From: Streptomyces sp. NBC_00443
GTDB taxonomy: Bacteria; Actinomycetota; Actinomycetes; Streptomycetales; Streptomycetaceae
Assembly: GCF_036014175.1 (NCBI RefSeq)
Contig: NZ_CP107917.1
Coordinates: 5,084,001-5,148,000 of the forward strand
DNA length: 64,000 bases
Direction of reading: 5' to 3'
Part shown: piece after piece, positions 57,588 to 64,000 of the stretch
How positions within the stretch are numbered: position 1 is the stretch's first letter
Layout of the letters: every line of letters starts with the position of its first letter
Notes under the pieces: generated by a model
Databases searched by the model: none
What the model saw: the letters and a program-made list of their open reading frames with translations, nothing else
What the model was told of the DNA's origin: nothing
Program-made: the position numbers and the translations under genes

Positions 57588-58577
57588 CTACCAGGCGAAG
57601 GCCTCTGGAGACGGCCCCGGACCCGGGAAGATCTCGTCCAGCCCCGCCAGCAGCTCCTCGCTCAGCTCCAGCTCGGACGCCCGCAGCGCGGACTCCAGCT
57701 GCTCGGCGGTACGCGGGCCGACGATCGGGCCGGTCACGCCCGGCCGGGTGAGCAGCCAGGCCAGGGCGGCCTCGCCGGGCTCCAGGCCGTGCTTGTCGAG
57801 CAGGTCCTCGTACGCCTGGATCTTCGCGCGTACGGCCGGGTCGGCGAGGACTTCGGCGGCCCGGCCGGAGCTGCGCCGCCCGCCCTCGACCTGCTTCTTG
57901 ATGACGCCGCCGAGCAGTCCGCCGTGCAGCGGCGACCACGGGATGACGCCGAGGCCGTAGTCCTGCGCGGCCGGGATGACCTCCATCTCGGCGCGGCGCT
58001 CGAAGAGGTTGTAGATGCACTGCTCGCTGACGAGGCCGATGGTGCCGTGGCGCTTCGCAGCGATCTCGTTGGCCTGGGCGATCTTGTAGCCGGGGAAGTT
58101 GCTGGAGCCGACGTACAGGATCTTGCCCTGCTGGACGAGGACGTCGATCGCCTGCCAGATCTCCTCGAAGGGAGTGGCGCGGTCGATGTGGTGGAACTGG
58201 TAGACGTCGATGTAGTCGGTCTGCAGCCGCTTGAGCGAGGCGTCCACGGCGCGCCGGATGTTCAGGGCGGACAGCTTGTCGTGGTTGGGCCACGGCTGGC
58301 CTTCGATGCCCATGTTGCCGTACATCTTGGTGGCGAGGACGACCTTGTCGCGCCGCTCGCCCTTGGCGAACCAGGTGCCGATGATGCTTTCGGTACGGCC
58401 CTTGTTCTCGCCCCAGCCGTACACGTTCGCCGTGTCGAAGTAGTTGATGCCGACGTCCAGCGCCGCGTCCATGATCGCGTGACTGTCCGCCTCGTCGGTC
58501 TGCGGACCGAAGTTCATGGTGCCGAGGACGAGCCTGCTGACCTTGAGTCCCGTGCGTCCGAGCTGCGTGTACTTCAT
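57588..58577 (-). CDS. Aldo/keto reductase (YghZ / KCNAB-like group)
   Basis: Protein of 329 residues. MKYTQLGRTGLKVSRLVLGT, then DTANVYGWGENKGRTESIIG (catalytic D and Y), VVLATKMYGN (K), VYQFHHIDRATPFEEIWQAI (H). C-terminus GPIVGPRTAEQLESALRASE. NADPH-dependent reductase; substrate not predicted. ATG 58577 preferred over GTG 58586. Confidence 0.93.
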   Translation of the reverse strand: MKYTQLGRTGLKVSRLVLGTMNFGPQTDEADSHAIMDAALDVGINYFDTANVYGWGENKGRTESIIGTWFAKGERRDKVVLATKMYGNMGIEGQPWPNHDKLSALNIRRAVDASLKRLQTDYIDVYQFHHIDRATPFEEIWQAIDVLVQQGKILYVGSSNFPGYKIAQANEIAAKRHGTIGLVSEQCIYNLFERRAEMEVIPAAQDYGLGVIPWSPLHGGLLGGVIKKQVEGGRRSSGRAAEVLADPAVRAKIQAYEDLLDKHGLEPGEAALAWLLTRPGVTGPIVGPRTAEQLESALRASELELSEELLAGLDEIFPGPGPSPEAFAW

Positions 58578-58607
58578 GAAGCGCACGCTAGCCGCGTGGA
58601 GTGCGCT

Positions 58608-59288
58608 CTAGGCAAGGGCCTTCGGTTCGCCGGGCTCCTGAGGCGTGATGTGCAGGGCGGCGAACAGGGCACGGGCCCGGGTGCCGTCCGGCAGCTGCCA
58701 GGCGCCGGTGATGTGGCCGTCCGCGTCCTGCGGGGCCTCTCCGGCGGGGTGCAGGACCCGGTGGAGGCGGAGCACGACCGTGCCGTCGGACGTGCGCAGC
58801 TCAGTGCCGTCCCGGTCGTCGGTTGCCGTGGTGGTGCGGGCGGCGGTGGAACGGGAGCCTTCACCCGTGTAGGCGCGGGTGACGTCCCGGTCGGGCGCGT
58901 CGCTGATGCTCTGGTCCTGCGCCTGGACCCGGCCCTCGATCAGGGCAAGCAACTGGTCGACCAGCACGGGGTCGTGGCAGCCGTCGTAGGCCCAACGTCG
59001 CCCCAGAACGCCGTGCTCCATGGTGCCGACGAGGGCGTGGTCGGCGCCGTCGAGGGGGGCGCCGCGGTAGCTGAGCGGCACGAGGTAGTGGACCGGTTGG
59101 GTCCCGGAGGCATCCGTGGCGACCATGAACTCGATTCCGACCTCGCCCTCGGGGTCGTCCAGCCGGAAGCCGCCGGCCTTGGTCAACTCCGGGTCGCCGG
59201 CGCCGGCGTACCAGGGGCGGGTGGGCAGCCAGGAGGCGAGCAGTTCGAGCTTGGTCGGCTTGAGGGTGGTGTGGTGGATGACGGCCAT
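58608..59288 (-). CDS. CG0192-like / maltokinase N-terminal cap-like protein
   Basis: Protein of 226 residues: MAVIHHTTLKPTKLELLASW, LPTRPWYAGAGDPELTKAGG, FRLDDPEGEVGIEFMVATDA, VHYLVPLSYRGAPLDGADHA. This resembles the N-terminal cap domain of actinobacterial maltokinases (CG0192 family) without the kinase part. Cytoplasmic, function unknown. It runs with the upstream Uma2 gene (13-bp gap). Confidence 0.8.
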   Translation of the reverse strand: MAVIHHTTLKPTKLELLASWLPTRPWYAGAGDPELTKAGGFRLDDPEGEVGIEFMVATDASGTQPVHYLVPLSYRGAPLDGADHALVGTMEHGVLGRRWAYDGCHDPVLVDQLLALIEGRVQAQDQSISDAPDRDVTRAYTGEGSRSTAARTTTATDDRDGTELRTSDGTVVLRLHRVLHPAGEAPQDADGHITGAWQLPDGTRARALFAALHITPQEPGEPKALA

Positions 59289-59301
59289 GGCCCACAGCTT
59301 T

Positions 59302-59889
59302 TCATCGGTCGCGGGGGAAGTCCTCGGTCTTGAGGACGAGGTCGACCACCGTGCCGGTCAGGTCGATGTCGGTGCCGAAGTCGACCCGGGTCTCGGTGGC
59401 GTAGGTGCCGTCCTTGGGGACGGTGTAGACGTGGCAGCGTCCCTGGTACGGGTCGGCGATCACGTAGACAGGGACCTCGGCCTCCGCGTACGCGAGTTTC
59501 TTTCGGCCGTAGTCGTTTGCGGCCGTCGCCTCGGAAATCACTTCGGCGACGAATTCGACGTCCTCGTATCGCCAGCGGCCGTCGTCGTCCTTCTTTGCCG
59601 AGTCGCTGAGCTTCGCGACGTCCGGGCAGAAGCCGTTCTCGTGCCCGGGAAAGTCGATGCGGACGTCCGAGAGCACCCTGTCCATCCCGAATTTGGCCGC
59701 GATGGCCCCCGCGATCCGGAAAATAATCGCCCAGTGTGTGTCCCGCTGCGGCGTCATGTGAACGTTGCCCCCGACGATCTCGACCCTGAATCCTTCGGGG
59801 ACGGGCATCCGCTCAAGGCGCTCGAACCACTGGTCCAGGCGCTCGGTGTTCGCGTCGGCCATCTTGATCCTGTCTTCAAGGACGGTCAT
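59302..59889 (-). CDS. Uma2-family endonuclease-like protein, copy 2
   Basis: Protein of 195 residues. FRVEIVGGNVHMTPQRDTHW, CPDVAKLSDSAKKDDDGRWR, VEFVAEVISEATAANDYGRK and KLAYAEAEVPVYVIADP give the PD-(D/E)XK acidic/Lys pattern. ATG 59889 with GGAGGAG upstream. Diverged from copy 1 (35469-36041). Predicted nuclease; activity unproven. Confidence 0.9.
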   Translation of the reverse strand: MTVLEDRIKMADANTERLDQWFERLERMPVPEGFRVEIVGGNVHMTPQRDTHWAIIFRIAGAIAAKFGMDRVLSDVRIDFPGHENGFCPDVAKLSDSAKKDDDGRWRYEDVEFVAEVISEATAANDYGRKKLAYAEAEVPVYVIADPYQGRCHVYTVPKDGTYATETRVDFGTDIDLTGTVVDLVLKTEDFPRDR

Positions 59890-59980
59890 CGTGGCGCTCC
59901 TCCCCGGCTGCCCCACGGACAGATGCAGCCGCGCAGTACAACGATACGCACAGTGACCGTGACACGGAGATGAAGCTCAC

Positions 59981-60727
59981 ATGCAGGCCCCAGAGGTCCT
60001 CCTCCTTCCCTTCCTCCGCCACACCTTCAACACCACCCTCCTCGGCATCTACCTCCACGGCTCCGCCACCCTCGGCGGCCTGCGCCCCCACAGCGACATC
60101 GACGTCCTGGCCGTCGTGAGCGAACCCACCACCCGGGCCCAACGCCGGGCGCTCGTCGAGGAGTTGCTGAGAGTGTCCGGCGGAGCCGCCCGCCCCGTCG
60201 AGCTCATCGTCGTCGTACAGGACGACGTACGGCCGTGGCGGTATCCGCCCACCTGCGCGTTCCTGTACGGGGAGTGGCTGCGGCACGAGTACGAGCGGGG
60301 GACCGTCCCCGGGCCCGAGCCCATGCCCGACCTCGCGCCCCTCCTGACGATGGTGCTTCTCGCCGGCGCCCCGCTGTACGGCCCCCCACCCGCCGACCTG
60401 CTCGCCCCCGTCCCACCCGCGGACCTCAGGCGCGCGATCACCGCCGGAGTGCCCGACCTGCTCGCGGAGTTGGACACCGACACCCGCAACGTCCTGCTGA
60501 CCCTCGCCCGGATCTGGACCACGCTCGCCACCGGGGAGATCCGCTCGAAGGACGCAGCCGCCGACTGGGCCCTCGCCCGGCTCCCCGCCGGACACCGCCC
60601 CGTCCTCGCGCACGCCCGTGCCGTCTACCTGGGCGACGAGGACGAGCGCTGGGACGGCGGCCTGCTCACCGGCGTGCGCCCCTGCGCCGACCACCTCGTC
60701 CGGGCGATCGGGCGTCAGGCCTCGTAG
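59981..60727 (+). CDS. Aminoglycoside nucleotidyltransferase-like (AadA/DUF4111)
   Basis: Protein of 248 residues. The nucleotidyltransferase motif YLHGSATLGGLRPHSDIDVL (G27-S28, D39, D41) and the C-terminal DUF4111 helical domain (LTLARIWTTLATGEIRSKDA, ADWALARLPAGHRPVLAHAR) match ANT(3'')/ANT(9)-type streptomycin/spectinomycin adenylyltransferases. Whether it confers resistance is unknown; many actinobacterial homologs are intrinsic. Overlaps the convergent SGNH gene by 13 bp. Confidence 0.87.
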   Translation: MQAPEVLLLPFLRHTFNTTLLGIYLHGSATLGGLRPHSDIDVLAVVSEPTTRAQRRALVEELLRVSGGAARPVELIVVVQDDVRPWRYPPTCAFLYGEWLRHEYERGTVPGPEPMPDLAPLLTMVLLAGAPLYGPPPADLLAPVPPADLRRAITAGVPDLLAELDTDTRNVLLTLARIWTTLATGEIRSKDAAADWALARLPAGHRPVLAHARAVYLGDEDERWDGGLLTGVRPCADHLVRAIGRQAS

Positions 60728-61389
60728 GGCTCGCCCAGGTCCCACGCCTGGTACATCGCCTCCGCGAAGGCCTCCGCGATCTTGTGCTCGCCGCTCGCGT
60801 TCGGGTGGGTGCCGTCGTACGTGTCGAGATTGATGTCGTACGACAGAGGAGGCGACGCCAGGAGCAGCGGCGAGCGCGGCTCGTCCAGGTCGGCGACCGC
60901 CTTCGCCAGCAGCTCGTTGAAGCGGCCGACCTCGGCGGCGAAGGCCTCCTCCGACTCGGCACGGACGTTCGGGATCACCGGCAGGACGACGATCCGCACC
61001 CGGGGGTTCGCGGAACGCGCCCCGGCCACGAAGCTCCGGGCGTTCTCCGCCGTCTGCTCGGCGTTCGTGTAGAAGCCGAGGTCGATCAGGCCCAGCGACA
61101 CCAGCAGCACATCCGCCCGGCACGACCGCACCGCCTCGCCGATCACCGGCGCCATGTGCAGCCAGCCCTCGCCCCAGCCGGCGAGGTGCGCCCGGGGGAA
61201 GTCGGGGTCGGCGTACTCGTACGACGTGGGGGAGTCCGTCGCCTTGTCATGCAGCGTCTCGCGCGGGCCGACGAGGGCGAAGGGACCGCCGTACGTCTCA
61301 CGCAGGTGCTGCCACATGCGGTAGCGCCACGTGTGTTCGCCGGCGCTGCCGATGGTCTGGGAGTCGCCGACGGGCATGAACCTGAGCAT
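60715..61389 (-). CDS. SGNH/GDSL-type esterase
   Basis: Protein of 224 residues: MLRFMPVGDSQTIGSAGEHT (block I, S10), LLVSLGLIDLGFYTNAEQTA (block III-like), then YDGTHPNASGEHKIAEAFAE (block V, D and H). The usual block III N is replaced: the text reads GLIDLGF rather than GxND. No signal peptide, so cytoplasmic or non-classically located. Hydrolyses an unknown ester. ATG 61389. Confidence 0.85.
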   Translation of the reverse strand: MLRFMPVGDSQTIGSAGEHTWRYRMWQHLRETYGGPFALVGPRETLHDKATDSPTSYEYADPDFPRAHLAGWGEGWLHMAPVIGEAVRSCRADVLLVSLGLIDLGFYTNAEQTAENARSFVAGARSANPRVRIVVLPVIPNVRAESEEAFAAEVGRFNELLAKAVADLDEPRSPLLLASPPLSYDINLDTYDGTHPNASGEHKIAEAFAEAMYQAWDLGEPYEA

Positions 61390-61533
61390 CCGCTCATGAT
61401 GGACGATCGCTATCCATCGGTATGGCCGGACGGGGTGTGAAGCCCGACACGCCCCGCACATCCCGGCCGCCCCCGCGTCGCCCCCGCGCCGCCCCGGCCT
61501 CCGAACCGCCCGCCCGAATGGCAGGCTTGGGGC

Positions 61534-62508
61534 ATGCGTCGACCGCTCGCCATCCTCGCCGGGGTCCTGCTCACCGGTGCGCTCACCCTGCCCGCCTCAG
61601 CCGCCGACGGCGACGAGGACTTCACGATCAAGGACCCCCGCATCACGGAGTCCAGCGGCCTCGCCGCGTCGCGTCAGCACCCCGGCATCTACTGGACGCA
61701 CAACGACCAGGACACGGGCGCCTACCTCTACGCGGTGGACAGCAGGACCGGCGAGACGGTCGCGACGATCACCATGACCGGGGTGGGCACCCCGCGGGAC
61801 GTGGAGGCGATCTCCATGGGCCCGGACAACCAGCTCTACGTCGGCGACATCGGCGACAACGACGGGGTGCAGTGGCCCTATGTGTGGGTCTACCGCCTCC
61901 CCGAGCCCAAGACGCTGAAGGATCGGACGATCCGTGCCACGCAGTACGTGGTGAAGTACTCCGACGGCACCCGTGACGCCGAGTCGCTCGTCGTGCACCC
62001 CAAGACCGGCCGCGTCTACATCATCGACAAGCAGGAGGACGGCGGGCACCTGTACGAGGGCCCGGCCGAGCTCTCCGCCTCCGGCACGAACGTCTTCAAG
62101 CCCACCGTCCCCGTCGACATGTGGGCCACCGACGCGGCCTTCTCCCAGGACGGCAGGACCCTCGCCGTACGCGGCTACTTCGGCGGCGTCGCCTACGACT
62201 GGAACGGCGGCAAGCTCAAGCGGCTGGAGCGCATCAGCGTGCCCCTCGGCCAGGGCGAGTCCGCCAGCTACTCGACCGACGGCACCAAGCTCATGCTCGG
62301 CAGCGAGGGCGCCGGAAGCTCCGTCGTCGCGAACGACGCCCCCGGGGACGCCGCCCCCTCCGACTCCTCCTCCGGCGGGGGCAGTTCGGCCTCGTCCGAC
62401 GACAGCGGGGACAGCGGGCGGACCGGCGATCTGAAGGTCGGCGCCATCGCCGTGGTCGTCGCGTGTGTGGTCGTGTTCGGGTTGCGGCGGCTTCTGCGGA
62501 GGGGATGA
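61534..62508 (+). CDS. Secreted/anchored beta-propeller-like protein
   Basis: Protein of 324 residues. Signal peptide MRRPLAILAGVLLTGALTLP to ASAADGD. The mature part (TESSGLAASRQHPGIYWTHN, VEAISMGPDNQLYVGDIGDN, DAESLVVHPKTGRVYIIDKQ) has repeated strands typical of a beta-propeller. A Ser/Gly/Asp linker (about 265-295) precedes a C-terminal membrane helix (GAIAVVVACVVVFGLRRLLR). Probably on the cell surface; function unknown. Confidence 0.85.
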   Translation: MRRPLAILAGVLLTGALTLPASAADGDEDFTIKDPRITESSGLAASRQHPGIYWTHNDQDTGAYLYAVDSRTGETVATITMTGVGTPRDVEAISMGPDNQLYVGDIGDNDGVQWPYVWVYRLPEPKTLKDRTIRATQYVVKYSDGTRDAESLVVHPKTGRVYIIDKQEDGGHLYEGPAELSASGTNVFKPTVPVDMWATDAAFSQDGRTLAVRGYFGGVAYDWNGGKLKRLERISVPLGQGESASYSTDGTKLMLGSEGAGSSVVANDAPGDAAPSDSSSGGGSSASSDDSGDSGRTGDLKVGAIAVVVACVVVFGLRRLLRRG

Positions 62509-62605
62509 GGGGAGAGCGCGCACGATCAGTGAACGGGCAGACCGGCCCTGATAACGTCACCCGGTCCCAGCCGCCGATCTTGCTCGAAGGGCCCTCTCCC
62601 TCCGC

Positions 62606-63232
62606 ATGGACAGTCCACCCGTGGCCCCCGACATCGCCCAGGTGCTCAAGCACAACCGCACCCTGCTCCGCCGGCACACCGCCGCGCGCCTCGCGCTCGC
62701 CGCCGGGCTGTTCGCGGTGCCGTTCGTGGCGCACTGGGGCGGGTACGACGCCGCGCTGCCCGCGTTCGGCGTGCCGGCCGGGATGTTCGTGCTGATCTTT
62801 CTGTCGCTCCGGCTGGGGCGCGGGTCGCGGCTCAAGGTGTGCGAGAAGGTGCTGCGCACCTATCCCCTGGAGTACCGCACGCGGGTGTCCAAGAAGGGCT
62901 CCGAGTGGAAGTACATGGGCGATGTGCACACCGTCCGGCTCACGGTGCGCGGGCAGCACGGTGCCCCTTCGCTGCGTGCGGTCAACGCCTCGACGGTGCG
63001 CCGTTGGCCGAAGGGGGCCGAGGAGGGCGGCGCCTGGTTCGCCGGCGATGCGGCCTTCGGCGGCGTCATGATCGTGCCGGGCAACGCCATGCTCTTCGTG
63101 CAGCCCGCGCCCTGGGCGAAGTACGAGCAGGAGCGCGCGCAGGCCGGTCCGCAGCGCAGGGCGCTTGCCGAACAGGCGGGAATATCCCGGCTGTTGGAGA
63201 TCAACGAGCCGCGCGGAATGGTGCTCGGATGA
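62606..63232 (+). CDS. Hypothetical membrane protein
   Basis: Protein of 208 residues. Two hydrophobic helices lie near the N-terminus (about 28-45 and 52-68), then a soluble domain (KVCEKVLRTYPLEYRTRVSK, VPGNAMLFVQPAPWAKYEQE). ATG 62606. Its stop overlaps the start of the next gene by 4 bp (ATGA), so the two are translationally coupled. Confidence 0.8.
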   Translation: MDSPPVAPDIAQVLKHNRTLLRRHTAARLALAAGLFAVPFVAHWGGYDAALPAFGVPAGMFVLIFLSLRLGRGSRLKVCEKVLRTYPLEYRTRVSKKGSEWKYMGDVHTVRLTVRGQHGAPSLRAVNASTVRRWPKGAEEGGAWFAGDAAFGGVMIVPGNAMLFVQPAPWAKYEQERAQAGPQRRALAEQAGISRLLEINEPRGMVLG

Positions 63233-63780
63233 AACGCGTCCTCGGCTGGGTGTGCGGCGTCCTCCTCGCCCTCGTCACCGCCTTCTGGTTCGTCACCGCG
63301 ACCGCCGACATGGCCCTGTCCGCCGGCATCTACGGCACCCCGGGCACGTACAAGGTGGAGCGCTGCTACGACACCGACTACAGCCGTAAGCGCTCCGACT
63401 ACGACTGCCTCGGGGACTTCACGCCCGACGGCGGCACCGCCGCCGACGCCTCCCATGTACGGCTCCAGGACACCGGGCAGGACTACCCGGACGGCACCCG
63501 GTTCGACGCCCGCCAGGGCATCGAGCCGGACACGGTCCAGCGGGTCGGGCTCTGGGGCGTCGTGGGTGAGCTCTGGCAGGTCTCGATCTGCGTGGTCGTC
63601 CTCGCGGTCCTCGCGTACCGGGCGATCAAGCCGCGCGGGGCGGACCGACGCCGCGAGGCCCACCGCCGGGAGCCCTCGCGGCGGCAGCGGGTGGCCGACC
63701 GGGTCGGGTACGCCGTCCTGGTCGCCGTCCCCGTGGGCCTCCTGAGCTTCATCGCGATGCTCGCGGAGCCATCGCCCTAG
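63229..63780 (+). CDS. Hypothetical membrane protein with extracytoplasmic loop
   Basis: Protein of 183 residues with an N-terminal helix (MKRVLGWVCGVLLALVTAFW), an extracytoplasmic part with a Cys pair (RCYDTDYSRKRSDYDCLGDF), then two helices (about 115-135 and 160-180) around a charged Arg-rich loop. It may form a pair with the preceding membrane protein. Function unknown. Confidence 0.8.
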   Translation: MKRVLGWVCGVLLALVTAFWFVTATADMALSAGIYGTPGTYKVERCYDTDYSRKRSDYDCLGDFTPDGGTAADASHVRLQDTGQDYPDGTRFDARQGIEPDTVQRVGLWGVVGELWQVSICVVVLAVLAYRAIKPRGADRRREAHRREPSRRQRVADRVGYAVLVAVPVGLLSFIAMLAEPSP

Positions 63781-63781
63781 G

Positions 63782-63795
63782 GTCTGTCCGCAGAC
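63782..63795 (+). terminator. Small hairpin after the last gene
   Basis: GTCTG-TCCG-CAGAC forms a 5-bp stem immediately after the stop. Weak on its own; GCCTGTAGGC follows. Confidence 0.35.
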
Positions 63796-64000
63796 GCCTG
63801 TAGGCAGGTAGGTTCGCGCGGCAACCAGATCGCCGACCAGGGCTGGCTGCGCTTCCCGGCGTACACGGTGGAGGACCGCCGCCGCCTGGTCGCCGTCGCG
63901 CACCGCCTCACCGCCCACTGGGGGCAACAGGTCTGGCCCTGCCGGAGTCGTCGACGGCGCGTCCCTAGAGCGGTCCCTTCACTTCGCTGTCGGCGCCGCC
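63796..64000 (+). other. Possible coding remnant at the window edge
   Basis: The frame from about 63823 reads NQIADQGWLRFPAYTVEDRR, then RLVAVAHRLTAHWGQQVW, which looks protein-like, but no start codon and no recognisable family are visible before the window ends. A remnant or the start of something beyond 64000. Confidence 0.3.

Noticed and set aside
1..64000. CRISPR arrays, rRNA genes, prophage or integrative element ends
   Set aside because: No regularly spaced direct repeats, no rRNA-like sequence and no integrase or attachment-site pair were seen.
63796..64000. A continuation of the membrane protein gene at 63229 by stop read-through
   Set aside because: The downstream frame is the same, but a hairpin and a clear TAG separate it, and the sequences do not look related.

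Overview
The window is high-GC actinobacterial chromosome and almost certainly Streptomyces. Third codon positions are strongly G/C, GTG and TTG starts are common, and there are two WhiJ-type XRE/DUF397 modules, a SARP regulator, futalosine-pathway menaquinone genes and an actinobacterial XPB helicase. The order murR-murQ, XPB, cold-shock gene, mqnD-mqnB recalls the chromosomal core of S. coelicolor and its relatives (from memory, not checked).

Layout. 1-5.4 kb: the edge of an amino-group-carrier-protein locus (LysW-like carrier and the start of a LysX-like ligase), divergent from a SARP/NB-ARC/TPR activator, with a small exported peptide and an MFS exporter. 5.4-16 kb: ordinary accessory and metabolic genes (DinB, WhiJ-type pair, aldo/keto reductase, MurR-MurQ recycling of MurNAc-6-P, AhpD-like, F420/PPOX, HD, CutC), including a maleylpyruvate-isomerase-like gene broken by a 38-nt palindromic insertion. 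16-29 kb: nucleic-acid machinery (HelR-like motor, XPB helicase, WYL/helicase-associated protein) around an odd UPF0114-IstB fusion and two tiny secreted peptides, then a membrane-anchored phosphate-binding-like protein and a HAD phosphatase. 30-36 kb: cold-shock protein, MqnD-MqnB, an MFS exporter, DUF3027, Uma2. 36-44 kb: accessory block with a second WhiJ-type module, a complete IS5-family insertion sequence, an uncharacterised protein next to two apparently circularly permuted tRNA-like genes, and a PrsW protease carrying a polymorphic-toxin tail with an adjacent immunity candidate. 44-64 kb: large GHKL ATPase, two paralogous secreted proteins with matching structured 5' leaders, P-type ATPase, NCS2 purine permease, MarR-MFS pair and miscellaneous enzymes.

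Most interesting parts. (1) At 41168-41399 two tRNA-like genes have the 3' half before the 5' half. In each, 7-bp acceptor pairing and 6-7 bp anticodon-arm pairing work only in the permuted order. (2) The LysW/LysX/SARP locus looks like part of a carrier-protein specialised-metabolite cluster, with 11-bp-phased repeats in the divergent promoter. (3) The PrsW-toxin/immunity pair. (4) The structured leaders of the secreted paralogs, whose stems show a compensatory base-pair change. All assignments come from reading the sequence; no database search was run.
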